NCBI GenBank assembly: GCA_036426205.1
Contig: CM071568.1
Location: 44,329,982 to 44,393,981 of the forward strand
DNA from: Ascaphus truei
Taxonomy: Eukaryota > Chordata > Amphibia > Anura > Ascaphidae
Reading direction: 5' to 3'
DNA: 64,000 nucleotides
This document shows positions 36,300-49,257 of this stretch, piece after piece. The position numbers and the translations under genes are program-made. Each line of letters starts with the position of its first letter. Position 1 is the stretch's first letter. The notes beneath the pieces were generated by a model that saw only the letters and a program-made list of their open reading frames with translations, made no database searches and had not been told where the DNA came from.

Positions 36300-36540
36300 T
36301 TAGTTGAACTCTTTGGCCAAAGTGTTGTAAGCCCTTGAGCCCCTCCAAGGCAGACCACGTCTCAAGAGTCCTAACATTAAAATAGGTTCCTGTATGCTAT
36401 AAATACCCTGCAGTTCCCTTCCTGCTTTGCTGAGCATAACTTGTCGTAGCCTTGAGCTCCTGCATATGTTGTGCATTGCTCCTTGTCGTGTGTTCTTCTT
36501 GCAGTTTAACTCTTCGTGTAACGACCCGGCTTGACCTTGG
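36300..36540. repeat. possible further LTR fragment
   Basis: Contains GCTATAAATACCCTGCAG, like an LTR promoter, and pyrimidine-rich sequence. No ends found. Confidence 0.3.
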
Positions 36541-36544
36541 AACC

Positions 36545-36790
36545 ACACTCTTCTGCCCCTCCTTACATCTCAGCCCTAATTTCTCGTACTGCACCATCCC
36601 AACTCTTGTGTTTTTCTCGAGGATGTCTTCTTTCTACCCCCTTTGTATCTAAATCTCTCTCCCTGTCTTAAACCTCTCTCACTGACTGCCCCGCTCCTCT
36701 GGAATGCCCTTCCTCTCAATACCTGACTAGAAACCTCTCTATCCACCTTTAAGACCCATCTTAAGACACACTTGCCTAAAGAAGCATATC
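36545..36790 (+). repeat. L2-type LINE 3' fragment
   Basis: CTCTGGAATGCCCTTCCTCT and CCACCTTTAAGACCCATCTT are typical of the 3' end of L2-like reverse transcriptase ORFs (translation resembles PLWNALPL and FKTHLKTHL). A relic. Confidence 0.6.
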
Positions 36791-37299
36791 AAAAGCACGT
36801 GAATAATACTGGACACATGATACATAAAGCTTGGTCCCCTGCAGGCACACTTTTAAAAAAAATATTCCCAAACATATCCTAATCCTAAAGAAATAAACTC
36901 GAGATTTATTTTTACTGGTTACTTCACAATATAACAAACAAACAAAAGAAAAAAACATTTCTAAATTACCTTGTTCTCATAAATAATCTTCTTAAACTAC
37001 AGAGCTAGTTAACTTTCATGTCTGGATTGTGATCGCTGCACATTCTTTTAACTGGAGGGGAGGGGCTGTTTCTTTCCTTTCTTTGAGATAGAAATTGAGC
37101 AGATGGAAAAGAATGTCTCCGGTTTAAAAAAACTAATTAGTCTGGCCAAGACGAATAAACCCTTTAAATCTTACCAGTGACCGGGCTGAATATCATATGC
37201 CCATTCTTTTTTCGTTCTCCTCTCCTTCCATGGACACTCAAAACTTTTTTTTTCAGAGTTGTTCACTTCGTAAGCACTTGTAAGTTCATGGATGGTGAT

Positions 37300-38122
37300 T
37301 TGTATACATGTGATAAATAGCATGATTTATCTTTCACACAGGGAATCATTCAGGAAAAAATCATTAAGTTATCCAAATAACCACTTATTGCTGTGAGGAA
37401 ATGGAGGTTAAGGCTTATTCTCGCATACCATAAGGGTTCTCTCTCTTAGGGCTGCTCTGCAATTACTGACAAAAGTCCAATTTTTCCACAATATTTTCAC
37501 AATTTATTACCATAAAGTCGGCACATAACTTTGCCGGCGGAAGAGAACGTAGGTTACCCATAATTCTCAGTTTTACTCCAATTAATTAATTGATTGTGTA
37601 CCGATCTCAATAGATCAAAACAAGAAAATATTTACCCAGATCAACGTTAGTCAATCGTGTACCGATCACAATATATCCACACTTGGATTAAAGCCAGTAG
37701 GATATAAAAACAAGGGTCTGAAACAACTTTGAGGCTATTTCAGGTATGATAAAACGAGTCTATCCCTTGCAAATAGTCCTCTCCCAAATGCAGTTTCTAC
37801 AGTATCTGATCATATTATACTCTTGTACCATACCCTGTCCTGTCGTTTTGAACGACACAATATAACCAACAGACTTTAAATGGTAATTTTCATATAATGC
37901 ATAAAACTGACTTTGACACTGTATAAGAACACCCCTCGTCACTCAGGTGGGTTTCCCATAGAGAGCAAACTTGCTATGATCACTCAAACAATTTAATCTA
38001 TAGGCTATTTCTATGAAAAAGCAATTACCTTTTTTCAAGTGCACACGTTTGAGTGATCTAGAAGCCTGCTCCATCCGGGATCTCCGATTTCTGAGATATT
38101 TGAGGTCCCTATTCGGGCGCCA
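37300..38122 (-). mobile_element. endogenous retrovirus leader and internal 5' sequence
   Basis: Reading leftward from the primer binding site (38122-38105) comes untranslated or early internal sequence with short frames (38158-37943 and 37942-37760). No gag, pol or env motif is visible. The left limit is arbitrary because no second LTR was found. Confidence 0.45.
38105..38122 (-). promoter_or_regulatory. retroviral primer binding site, tRNA-Lys3 type
   Basis: On the minus strand TGGCGCCCGAATAGGGAC matches the 18-nt tRNA-Lys3 primer site at 17 of 18 positions. It starts two bases (GT) after the LTR end, the standard spacing. Confidence 0.85.
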
Positions 38123-38124
38123 AC

Positions 38125-38518
38125 TGTGAAAGTTGTAAAATAATATGTCAATAAACAATAGGGTTCTCGGAATAATGAAAGTGCGTTTTATTGTACATGC
38201 AAGTGCACAATGATGCAGCTTTGATAAAAGCTCCCTGGTAAAAAGATAAATGACAGTACATTTTATACAATTCCAGTACGTGATACATCCTTTAAAGGGG
38301 CCTGCCTAGTAAATGAAAAAAATACAGAATTTATACACATAATGCTAAAAAAAACAACTTATTTTATGTAAGCGACCTTTATTCTACATATGCAACTTTT
38401 CAGGGTCTCCTGTGTTTATATATTTCTTACAGGGCTACTTTTGACCGTGAGACCCTGCCTCTGTATTTCTACCACTTTAAATGTGAGAAGTGACTGTTAT
38501 CTTTATTTCAGTTTCACA
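38125..38518 (-). mobile_element. endogenous retrovirus LTR
   Basis: 394 bp with TGTGAAA...TTTCACA ends, adjacent to a Lys3-type primer site on the left. On the minus strand there is a TATATAAA-like box near 38415 and AATAAA near 38190. Orientation is leftward. The other LTR and a target duplication were not located. Confidence 0.75.
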
Positions 38519-38854
38519 ATGGCTTATCTCTGTTTCAAGGTTTGCAGCTAGCTAGATGACTTATTATCAACATAGTGTTCTGAGAGCAAAAGAAGAAAAA
38601 GAAAAATATTTCTTTCAAAACTCAAACTTTCATTCCATGCAGCTTTCATGCAGACAGAAGACACAATGGATGACACACAAAAATGGCTGCTTAGATCCTA
38701 GTGCTCTTAACTTCAGACCCCTCCTCCCCCGCCCCCTTATATCATATTCTCAAGTTTCTCAGGTATTTTCTCTAGTATCTAATTATCTCATTTATTTGTA
38801 CACTATTGTGTCCTATTCATACCATTATCATGCACAAATAGTTTTTCACCATAA

Positions 38855-39340
38855 AGGTAGTAATGCCCCATATCGATTAGACCTCATCAGGAATACACTT
38901 TGGGCTGCTGAATTAGTAATTATGTGCTGCATACTTCTCCCTTACCTATCAGGATTTCGCTAGTAACCTTCCGGTTGGGTCAATCCAAACATACTCCAGA
39001 GTTACTATGCCGAGACCTCCTGTCAAGAGCATGCTTCCTCTTATTCAATGGGGTGAACAATCTTAGATCCTTACTAGTGGCACTTACTTAAAGGGCACAT
39101 TTCCTCACTGAAAACAACAAACAGTGACAGGACGCTTCTTAATACACCTAGCTATTCACACAAACCTATTTACAGGGATCCCAGTGAGCCCCCAGTCTGA
39201 ACTCTGATGAACCTGTTTCTAGAACATTGGGTGAAGCTACAGTATATATACTCTCTAGACAACCTATAGTGACATCACTGGTCACAAGACATACAAAGGA
39301 GTGGCATTCTTCTGCATAGTCATCCTACATTACATAATGG
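38855..39340. repeat. dispersed repeat, copy 2
   Basis: Colinear with 33390-33715 plus 34805-34985, uninterrupted. Both copies have a CTGATGAG or CCGATGAG box on the minus strand followed by GATAT. The class is uncertain. Confidence 0.7.
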
Positions 39341-39479
39341 GGAGGGGAGTAACCTGAGAGAGTCCACACAGTTAACCCTTTAATGTCATTAACCCTTATA
39401 TAATTAGTAGTCCACAGGGCGGGGTGGCAGAGGGGGCTAGATTTAAAACAAAGCTCTTCATATTTCTTTATAATCCTGG

Positions 39480-40290
39480 TCTCTTTTTTTCATCCGAGGG
39501 AGCAAAACCACTATCCATCCTGTCACCAGAGCATGTTGCCACGATATGGAAATTGATTCATTTCTCTCCTTTTCCATACAAGTTCATGCTCTGGGTATAA
39601 CATTGCCAAGATATGTCCTTCACCTGTCACTTTACTGCTATAACTCTAATCCTCTACAGTTTGGGTTATCATAATCTACTACTAACGGCCTTCCTGCCTC
39701 ACAATTTTCTCCTTTACAATGTATTCAAAATTCTATAGCTAGAATAATTTCCCTTACCCCCAAAACACTGTCTGCCCATCTCCTCTTTAAATCCCTCTCA
39801 TGGCTTCCCATCAACTTCTGGATCATCTACAAAGTTCTCCTTTTCATCTTTAAGGCTCACCACTTGTCTGCCCACCTCCTGCACTTTGCTCATATCTGTC
39901 TCCCTTTTCTCACGTTTCCCTCAGTGGCCCTTACCTGTGGAACTGTCTCACATTCATTTTACACCAAGCCCCTTCTCTTAACTTTAAGTCAAACCTAAAA
40001 GCACACAACCTGAATGCAGCATTTAAATAGCCTGGACTCATCGCTGCTGCCACACACCCACTGTCGCACTTACCAACCATTGTTGCCAAGCACTGCCATT
40101 CAGTGCACTTATTCATTCACTTGTTGTCTCTGGTAGGTTAGGAGACTCACTCACTTATCTGGGGTTAAGGGATTCTTTACTATGCCTTTTTTGTAACCTT
40201 TTGTATTGTAATTCTCTGTACTGTATTGTAATTCTCTGTACTGTATTGTCTGTTTAGTAAAGCGCTATTGTTGGGGCTATATAAATAACA
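39480..40290 (+). pseudogene. L2-type LINE, C-terminal ORF relic and 3' tail
   Basis: CTCCTCTTTAAATCCCTCTC and ATCTACAAAGTTCTCCTTTT encode the end of an L2-like ORF. They are followed by the 3' tail TAAATAGCCTGGACTCAT and end near GGGGCTATATAAAT. No intact frame. Confidence 0.65.
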
Positions 40291-40369
40291 TACTGTACAT
40301 ACATATTTCTGGAAGTTAACCTTATAGAATTATATACTTTTAATGAGCTACTCAAGCAAGAAGTATCTC

Positions 40370-41030
40370 AATCAGGGCTGCAGACAGTTTTCCCAGGGCC
40401 CAGGACAAGAGTTTCCACTGGGCCCCCACCCCTCAGTGTCAGCAGCCTTGCGAGACCTCCTATTATCCCTCCCCTACCTCCCCCCCACCCGCCCCATATT
40501 CCCCTACACCCCCACCTCTCTTTCTCCCCCTTTCCCACACCTCTCTCCCACACAAAAACACTCAATAACCTCCTCCCCAATACAGACACTAAGTCCCCAG
40601 CCCCAATTTACACAGTAAGCCTCCTCATCCCAATGCATACAATAACCCCAAATAGACACAACCCCCACCCGCAATACACACGAAAACCGCCCAATATATA
40701 CAACACCACACCCCAATACACATAATAACTCCCCACCACCAATACACAATAACCCCCAACTCCCAAAACATGATAACCTCAATACAATACATAATACCCC
40801 AATACAGGAATACACAATAGCCCCCAATACAATAATACCAAATAACCCCCACGTGGGGGTGGGGCTTATGCTGGAGGCCAGGCTGCAAGCAGGGGAGAGA
40901 AGCCCGCTGCAGCGGGGGAGAGCTGGACACAAATGTTGAGCCCAACCTCTGACCAGGCCCAACTTCCAGCGCTGGCCGGCCAGGCCCCCCCACAGTCACC
41001 GGGCCTAGGACCGCTCATGGTGGCCCTCAT
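40370..41030. repeat. repeat with internal CCCCAATACACA array
   Basis: Begins near CAGGGCTGCAGACAG and ends near TGGTGGCCCTCATC. The core 40570-40850 is an irregular array of CCCAATACACAATAA-type units. The 152- and 124-codon minus frames follow from this array. Confidence 0.5.
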
Positions 41031-41862
41031 CTCAATACTAAACGTCATGACATGACATTATCAAATAATTCATGCTATGCAAGCTGGAGAGACATGAATC
41101 ATCCATCACATACTGTATAATATTAACTGTGCTTATTTTGTTTATCTCTCAAACTACAGTAGGCCTAACCAAACCCTTAGAAACATTTCCTAAGCCTTTC
41201 GATTTGCAGCAAGGCAAATGTGTAACTGTTTCTATTATAGAGAATTAACAAAAGAATGCAGACCGGATCAACAAGGTATGTAGAGTGACTGACATGACCA
41301 AATTACATCTTGAATAGAATCAACACACAGGATTAGTAACAGAGGATTCTACTTTATCCGCTCTGTTTTCTGTCTTTTCTCCTTTCCACAAGATCTGATA
41401 ATATTTCAGAAGAACACTGTTCCCATAGGCATAACAGATTTGTCTGTCAGGGTTTAAAACTACTCTTATAGCTTGTGTATAAGGCAAGAAGAAGGTTGCA
41501 TCTGTGTGCTGATCCTTCGGAGTGAGTTTCAAACAATTCATTTGTAGCTAAATCAATATTTAGAAGCCAACTGCAGTGCATATAAGACTGACTGTGCTGG
41601 TCTTTCACCTGAAATTTATGAACAGCTTGTACAACACAAAAGGATCGCGGTAAACATGTCTCCTCAGATAGCTATATGCAATAATGAAAGTGCTAGTATG
41701 TTAAAATAAGATTAATTTGAACTTTTACTAAAATGCGACGTAAAAACAACAAGAACTAAAACAAATGAATAAAAGGGACCTAACTTAAATTTGTATTATC
41801 TGTCAATGCATTTTTATTAGATTAATGTATGTTGACATGCTCAGATACAGCTTTAATGCATA

Positions 41863-42261
41863 CACTGGCGACACACTTTATTCGAGCTTGGCTAGTCCCA
41901 CGAATTCGGGTATACCCGGGTGTATTGAGGTTTGTGACTGTTTTCTGCCCGAGTGCATTGAGTTATTTTCCAAGCAGGGATTGAAGCATTTTATTCCCGC
42001 TGGCTGCAATACTGCACAGTATATATATATATATACTGCATTACAATTCATGAATTTATGCCATCTGGTAGACACGCGAAGCATTGCAGCCTATTAAATC
42101 CTAATCATTATCATTTAACAGATCAGCCGCCCGTCAGCCAGGCATGAACCCAGGCTGGGAAGGCAAATGCAACGGGGCTTGTCAGAGGTGAGGAGCGGCG
42201 CATTCCAGGTATCTGCCAGGTACATACCGGGTATTTGCTCGAATAAAGTGTGTCGGTGCAG
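41863..42261. mobile_element. TA-flanked MITE, copy 1
   Basis: 399 bp between TA dinucleotides. The ends CACTGGCGACACACTTTATT and AATAAAGTGTGTCGGTGCAG are inverted copies. Inside lie a (TA)n dyad and a GC-rich half. The copy at 54184-54580 is nearly identical but in opposite orientation. Confidence 0.85.
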
Positions 42262-42429
42262 TAAGCCTGATTTCCACACTACCACAGATCAGCTCATCTC
42301 TCCTGCTCCAAACAGGTATTGCACCACATACTAGGTAGCATAGGCTGTGTAATCTCCCAGTGGGAGGGGGAGGGGGGGGTGAGAAAACAGTGCTACATTT
42401 ATATTTAATATTTTCTCACATTATACAGT

Positions 42430-42745
42430 GCAGCCCTTTTTTTTTTATATCACACACACTTCTCCCCTCACTCTCTGTATCTCTCCACCCTCTCTTACCT
42501 CCGCTGTCTCTCTCTCTCTCGCTGTACCCCACTCTCTCTCTTTCTATCTTGCCCTCCCTTCCCCCTCATCCCCCTCTTTCTCCTTTCCCACTCATCCCCC
42601 TCTCTTTCTCCTGCCTCTCCCCCACATTTTGTTTCTCCACCCCCTCTTACTCTCATCCTCACCCTCTCTATTAAACCCCATTTTTTCTCTCTATCCTCCT
42701 CATGCCTTCAATCCCTTCCCCCCTCCCCCCTCTCCCTCTTAGGCT
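42430..42745. repeat. polypyrimidine tract
   Basis: About 310 bp rich in CT and CCCT. No gene; the open frames result from composition. Confidence 0.85.
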
Positions 42746-43359
42746 AAGGTCCTGCTGGAGGCTGCTGCCCCAACGCCTGGCGTTCTGGCAGCGCGTGCAC
42801 AGCTGAAAACCGCGACCTGCAGTCTGTTAGCAGCGATTAGAGGCACTGGTGGGCGTGGCCATTACAGTAGCGTCAATATTTTTTATTACAAACGGAGAGT
42901 ACTGATACTTTTTAGTTACACATGCAGAGTACCCAAACTTTTATTTGCACTGTATTATGAAAGGGATTATCTATGAAAGACTCGCCCCCTTTCTGTTTCC
43001 TAGTATATAACTCTGGGCCTGTCTTTCGCCGTTTCAATCTTCTCCTCTCTAACTCTTTACAGTTGCTGCACTCCCATTGGCTCAGGTGATCTCCCCCATT
43101 TATTGTCTCACAGGGCACCATGTGACCACGTCGCCGCACGGGAACATAATCTTGTTGTAACTCCTGCTGGCTGACGTGCCACAGCGCCTCGTGAGCCTAA
43201 ACAGAAGTAGACACCGGGGCCTGCAGCAACAGAGGTTAGTGACTGGTGTCATCACCGGGGACCTGGACTTACCCCTTTTCTCTCTCCATTCACCCCCCCT
43301 ATCTCCTGAACTTCCCAGATAAGGCCTGTGACCTGCTGCCAACCCTGATCCTCTACATA

Positions 43360-43617
43360 CAGCCCCGCGCTATGATTTGTATACATGCTGCTCAGTGCTA
43401 TTTGTGTACATGCTGCCCCGCGCTATGATGTGTGTACATGCTGCACTACGCTATGATGTGTGTACATACTGCCCGTGCTATGATTTGTGTACATGCTGCC
43501 CGTGCTATGATTTGTGTAAATGTTGCCCCGCGCTATGATTTGTGTACATACTGCCCATGCTATGATTTGTGTAAATGTTGCCCCGAGCTATGATTTATGT
43601 ACATGTTGCCCTGCGCT
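43360..43617. repeat. minisatellite, unit about 28-31 bp
   Basis: Eight to nine imperfect units of the type TACATGCTGCCCCGCGCTATGATTTGTG. Confidence 0.9.
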
Positions 43618-44015
43618 TGTTTGAGGGGCTGGATTTTTCTGTGCTCATCGTCAAACACTGAATACTTGCACCTACAGTACAATTCATTGCACGGGTGCTC
43701 CCTATGCCCAGCAGTCACAAGACATTCTGCATCAGTCGCACCGATTCTCAGAACCAGGAAGAATCTTAACAAACGTGTTCAGGAGAGCTGGTGCGAACTG
43801 GCTGAATATCAGCCTTGTTTCCAACCAATAAGAGATTCCAACTATTGTGAATATTAAAATATTAGGAATGGTGCTAGAATACTAACTCGGAGGGTATACT
43901 GTAGGTGATGCACGCAGAGGTAATGACCTGAGACTTGCCTTTGGAAAAAATAAACATAGGCTTTTATTCAGCCAAAGTTCAGCAACTCAAAAGACAGCTC
44001 TTTTCTCAGCTCCAG

Positions 44016-44053
44016 CAAGTAAAGTTCATATATATATATATGAACTTTACTTG
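44016..44053. repeat. perfect 38-bp palindrome
   Basis: CAAGTAAAGTTCATATATA is followed directly by its exact reverse complement, with no loop. Confidence 0.95.
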
Positions 44054-44350
44054 ATGTGTGAGGGAGTTGGTGTTGGGGAAGCAGTAAGTGAGATTGTGCA
44101 GAGGTAGAGCTGTGAGAGCAGAGTCATGTGTGAGGGAGTTGGTGTTAGGGAAGCGGTAACTGGGATTGTGCAGAGGTAGAGCTGTGAGGGCAGAGTAATG
44201 TGTGAAGGAGTTGGTGTTGGGGAAGAAGTAAGTGGGATTGTGCAGAGGTAGAGCCGTGAGAGCAGAGTAATGTGTGAAGAAGTAGGTGTTGGGGAAGCAG
44301 TATGTGGGATTGTGCAGAGGTAGAGCTTTGAGAGCAGAGTAATGTGTGAA
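44054..44350. repeat. minisatellite, 72-bp unit, four copies
   Basis: Units of the type TGTGTGAGGGAGTTGGTGTT through GTGAGAGCAGAGT. Because 72 is divisible by three, a 180-codon minus-strand frame stays open with 24-residue repeats (HYSALTALPLHNP). There is no sign that it is a gene. Confidence 0.9.
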
Positions 44351-44549
44351 GATGGAAATCAATACACATCTGAAATACTTTACACAAGACCAATAACAGA
44401 GCAGCTGTAACATCAGCAAACGGCACACACCCTTTAGCAGCTCTTTGGCTGCCATCTTTGTTGCGAATCGGGTGTTCTTTCTAAGAGCGTTTGAGGTAAA
44501 GTGAACACCTCTGGGGTTATCCAAATCCCATATGAACAGTCTTTGCAAA

Positions 44550-46450
44550 ATAGACTATTTTGCAAATAACAGAATACATGTTCTATACTATATATACATG
44601 TTTACACATGTCTATAAATATATAGATAGATAAGTAGAGCTAAATATAAGTATGGTGGTCCTGCAATTGATTTTTAACAGTAAAGTGTCCTGTGATATGG
44701 GAAAGTATAAAAACCCTTGCTTTAGAATAGTGAAGCATTGTCTAGCAAAGATGGATTAAAAAGATTTTCCCATCCATACATTTCAAGCAAAATGTCAATA
44801 TTTTTGCCATATTTTCAGAAAATCTAGTAGATATTTTGGGAGGACATAGCAATCAAACACACAATTATTGGAAAGTGCAATTTAATGTAATGTTTTTGCT
44901 ATTTTATTTACTGTTTCGCTAATTTATTTACTATTGGCACTATATATATTTTATAAAAGTAAAGGCAAAGAGAATTGCAGTTGCACAATGTTTGTGTAAA
45001 ATTTTTTTGCAGTTGATTATCTACTGTACATTTCAACATATAGTAGCAATAGATGAAACACTTAGCCATGTAATACAGTTTTTACCATCTTTAACGGTTG
45101 CTTCAGAATTTAAGATATTATAACTTTGCCCATTGAGGATGAGGACCAAGAACATAATTGTAAAAAAGTACAATATCACATTTCACAGACTATACAACAG
45201 ATGCAGATTTTGTTAGGCGCCCTTACCTAACTAGAAAATGCTGTAGTAGTTGCAATGTTGCCATGATCAGGGATCAGTTCCTGTATAAAACAGGTTTTAG
45301 GAAATCACATTTCCTCAAAACAAAAAGCTACTGAAGAAAGTATGGGGTCAGCACAGAAAATGGCAAAGGCTAATTGTGGGGGGAAAAACAAACATTTGGA
45401 TGAACAAATTAACATAGTTAATTATGCAGACCAAATGACTGCACTTATATTTTTTTTTAGGCCATTTCCAGTAAATCCCAAATATACGTTGTCTTTGGAG
45501 CTGTGAAAAGGTTAAGGTTTGCAGGGTGTAGTATTCCGTGGGAACGTAAGCTTGTGTGGTGGGGGGACTGTAGCTTCTTTTACCTGTTTGACAGGTAACA
45601 ATTAGAGAGTAATAGCTTGCCAAACAGGAATGTGTCCGATGAGGCCCAACATTAAGTATCTAGTGTACTTGTTGGGCAGGTGTGGGCTGTACAGAGCTCA
45701 AATAGGTATGTGCATGCACAGCATTCCAAACAATTATTTTTCTGATCGACGCATGGATAGCTGTGGGGGAAAAGGCTGGGCATAAAGCTAATAGACAGTG
45801 ATCACAGGCTACAATATATGACATTTATAACATTCCCTTAATTCACTTAAAACGGCTGTCTCCATTATAAAATTTTTTTTTTTTTTTTTGTACTTAATAT
45901 TGGGTTATGTTGGGAAGTAGGGCATCAGTTATATTTTATTGTCTTGATGTGCTCTCCTATTCTTCTTTGGATTTACCTGCTGTCTTAATATAGCCTGGCC
46001 ATTTTTTTTTTATAACCAGGGAAATATGTTAATTTGGATATGCAAAGTATATTTAAACTCTATTGTGCCCTAATGACATACGCTGGTCATACTATAGATA
46101 TCATTAGTACTAACGGGTGGAAATAAATAAATAAACCATACATTATTTGAAGAAGTAACACTGGGATAAAATTAGGTTATTCTCTTTAGTGGATAGGTGT
46201 TACAACGATTAACCTAACATCAATTTAGTGCATCTGGGCCTGAAAGTGTAATCTTTTAAACTTGTAAGCTTGATCACTTAAAAGATACATTTTCTTTCCT
46301 CTCACTGGTATAATAGGAATAAGGCCCATCCAATACATGTTTTATTTGGTAAAAAATGTCAAAGTAAATCTGTGCGCTCCTGATTTATTATGTTTACTGC
46401 ACGTGTAAATCTTAAAAACATCTTAATAGGAAACACTTTTTATTAATCTT
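44550..46450. other. no feature recognised
   Basis: AT-rich, low in recognisable repeats. No coding homology; a possible place for regulatory sequence. Confidence 0.4.
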
Positions 46451-46672
46451 TATTATTTCATATTGATCTCCCTCGTCGTATGGGACGCGTAGGAGGGAGG
46501 GTCTGTCGGCCCACCCCTGATGACATCACACGCCGTGCAGATTTAATGGAGGATGGTCTCGCTGCTTCTGCCTGCACACCCATGATTTGTCTCACACAGG
46601 GTATTTTGAGCATTCTCGGACGAAGGGGGATTCCAGACATTTTCTCAACAAAGATAAAGGAAGTACCACATA

Positions 46673-46833
46673 CAGTGGCGACAACCTTTATTCTAACTCG
46701 GCTAGCTCCGCGAATTTCAGATTATACCGGTTATGTGCGGTTTTGTGTCGTTTTCACCGGAGTGAATTGCGTTATTTTCACGCCCGTGATTTTAGCATTT
46801 TATTCTCGCTGTCTGCAATACTGCAATGCCGTG
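46673..46833. mobile_element. half copy of the 41863 MITE family
   Basis: After a TA, CAGTGGCGACAACCTTTATT and the following CGGCTAG-CCGCGAATT block match the first half of the MITE at 41863 with much divergence. The other end is missing. Confidence 0.6.
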
Positions 46834-47604
46834 TAAAAACTCATGGGGGCGTTTGCGAGCTGTTGTCTTTGAAGTCTAATACCTTCGCGGTTCAACCTAC
46901 GTCAGTACACAGTCTGTGCGTGCACGCGCAGTAATTGTAAAATTGCATATTTAAAGTACATGCATTTGCAGTGCTGTGCTGCTGTACGGTGTCTCATTTG
47001 AAAATTGAGGAAATGCATAGGCGTGTACAGTACTGTAGCAGTGTAAAGGGAACCCTCGCTACTGACATTGTTTGAGTAACCCTTTTGGCAATATTGTATC
47101 TCCTTTTACATGTCAGTGCTACACACTGTATCAAACATTTAGAAACCATACACTGTATCATTGCATATACTTACCTGCCCTTTAAGAGGGTATAGAGCTA
47201 CAGTAGCCTAGAATTTATTTGGGATACATACTCCTTTTTGGTCTACCCTTCCTCCACCTTATTTTTAATTCGCCGCTAACATAGGATTTATGTATTGAGG
47301 ACCGTATATTTTAATTGAGGATCTCTCCCAATAAATTTGTTTTTAACTTGATTTCATTACACACATTACATCTCTCCCACACCATTCCTTTGAATGTGTG
47401 TCTGGTTTGAATCACATTCCTGCTTGACAGCAGTAATTTGCTGCGCATGCGCTTGTAACTTCGCCCACCACTGCTTGCTTACTGTACCTGAGTGAGTGAC
47501 CAAAAAGAAATTTAAAATAAAAAAATTTTTATGGTAATTTTTTTTATTTTTCCTTTCTCCACAAGCCTGCAAAAACCATCTTACTGTATAACGATATTCA
47601 ATCT

Positions 47605-47735
47605 GTGGAATGTGAATAAATATTAATTAATAATATATACTGTAATGTACTGTATAATATATATATATATAGAAATATAATTTTTTCCGTCTGTATCTTG
47701 TTCCTCATTCTATGAACAGTACAGTAGTTCATTGA
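47605..47735. repeat. first copy of a locally duplicated AT-rich segment
   Basis: AATATATACTGTAATGTACT through CAGTAGTTCATTG occurs here and again at 48570-48700. The copies differ in TA repeat number. Confidence 0.8.
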
Positions 47736-47880
47736 GAGGAGAGAGGTTATTTGTACAGTATACGTAGCGCTTTGCATATATATTTTGCAGGCACAGGTCC
47801 CTGCCTGTCCTGTGGAGCAAACAATCTACTGTTTGTTTTTGGTGCCTGAGGCACAGGGAGTTAAAGTGACTTGCTTTTTA
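47736..47880. repeat. partial copy of the 62572 repeat
   Basis: Shares GGTGCCTGAGGCACAGGGAG and surrounding boxes with 62680-62705. Confidence 0.6.
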
Positions 47881-48698
47881 TGTACTGTATTTGGGGGTTG
47901 TATTTGTGGGTTTATTGATCAAATTATTATGATGAACTGCCTTTTGAAATTACAGTGCTGTACTCTACAGTATGTAATTTCTTTGAACTGCAGCACAACT
48001 AATCCTTCATCCATTCCCCAAGCACACACAAACTATTGTATTTTAGCCAGACACCTCCAGAGAGTCATTCATTTTCTGAAGTTAGTCATTGTGTTTTTAA
48101 TCCGTCCCTAGCCAAGCGTCAATCGCCTGACTGCGCCTGCGTTTACTCGAAGCCTCTTTGAGATAGGAGCTAGCTGCTTACCGCGCATGACTCACCCAAC
48201 CCCCCAAACCCTTTGAGGCTTTGTTATGGTAACGATTTGGAAAATCCCCTCTCGAATTTGAAATGTAAATCTGATGTGCACGGCATTGTGAGAATTGAGA
48301 GTAAAAAAAACATTAACTGATTCATGTTGTTTTTTCATTCATTCTTATACTATCGGGGGGGGGGAGGCAGTGTGGTTGTTGTCAATGACTACGATAATCA
48401 GGAATGTGAATAAATATTTATTTTATTTCATCAGGGGAAAAAAATAAAAGAGAAAAATTATCATGAATAATACCTACTGCAGCCTTTATTAAATTCTTCT
48501 GGCAGATTGAAATCGGAGAAACATTTACAAAACATTTGTAAAACATGGAGATACATGAAAAATGGACATTTATATGAATATTAATTCATAATATATACTG
48601 TAATGTACTGTATAATATATATATATATATATATATATAAATATTATTTTTTCCGTCTGTATCTTGTTCATCATTCTGTGAAGAGTACAGTAGTTCAT

Positions 48699-48899
48699 TG
48701 TCCCGCGGTCCTCGCGACGGCTGGTCTCTCTCCTATCCTTTATTGTACTATTGGACTCTCTGCCCCCACATATATTGATCCGACCACCGGAGTAGAACTC
48801 TGACGTGACGCGACGCGAGTTGGAGTGACGTCATCACCCGGAAGTGCCAGTGAGGTGGGGAGAAGGAGAGAGACCAGCCGTCGCGAGGACCGCGGGACA
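48699..48899. repeat. 35-bp perfect inverted repeat, CpG-rich
   Basis: TGTCCCGCGGTCCTCGCGAC... at 48699-48733 is the exact reverse complement of 48865-48899. The spacer is 131 bp. The left arm starts exactly where similarity to the 47605 duplicate ends, so it marks an insertion boundary. Confidence 0.85.
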
Positions 48900-49257
48900 C
48901 GGCCGTTCCCCAGTGAGCCACTTGTGGCTGGACACTGTTCACCTTCACTGGGAACATTTAAAGGACTCCTTATCTACCCATTCTGAATCTGGGACTTACT
49001 CACGGACTCCAGTGCCAGTAGATGACTGCTGATCCGGTCCACAGTGTGATGCAAGATCTCTGCTAAAGACATCTGATCCGGGTCGCAGTGCTGGTGGATG
49101 GGTAACATATCCCATAAATGTCTAACTGAATTTTTATTGATGTACGCACAATAATTACCCTATTTATTTGTTGTTTTAATATATCTTTAATGCACTATGA
49201 GCGTTGTGCGCTGTGTCTTTTGTGTTTTTGTTTTACTGCATTGTGCCACCTGCTTCC

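Noticed and set aside
39205..39230. CTGATGA near GTTTC
   Set aside because: The second box is in the wrong orientation for a hammerhead on either strand.
44006..44548. 180-codon minus-strand frame with 24-residue repeats
   Set aside because: Explained by a 72-bp tandem repeat whose period is divisible by three.
46480..46836. 118-codon plus-strand frame
   Set aside because: Runs into a MITE fragment at 46673; no homology recognised.
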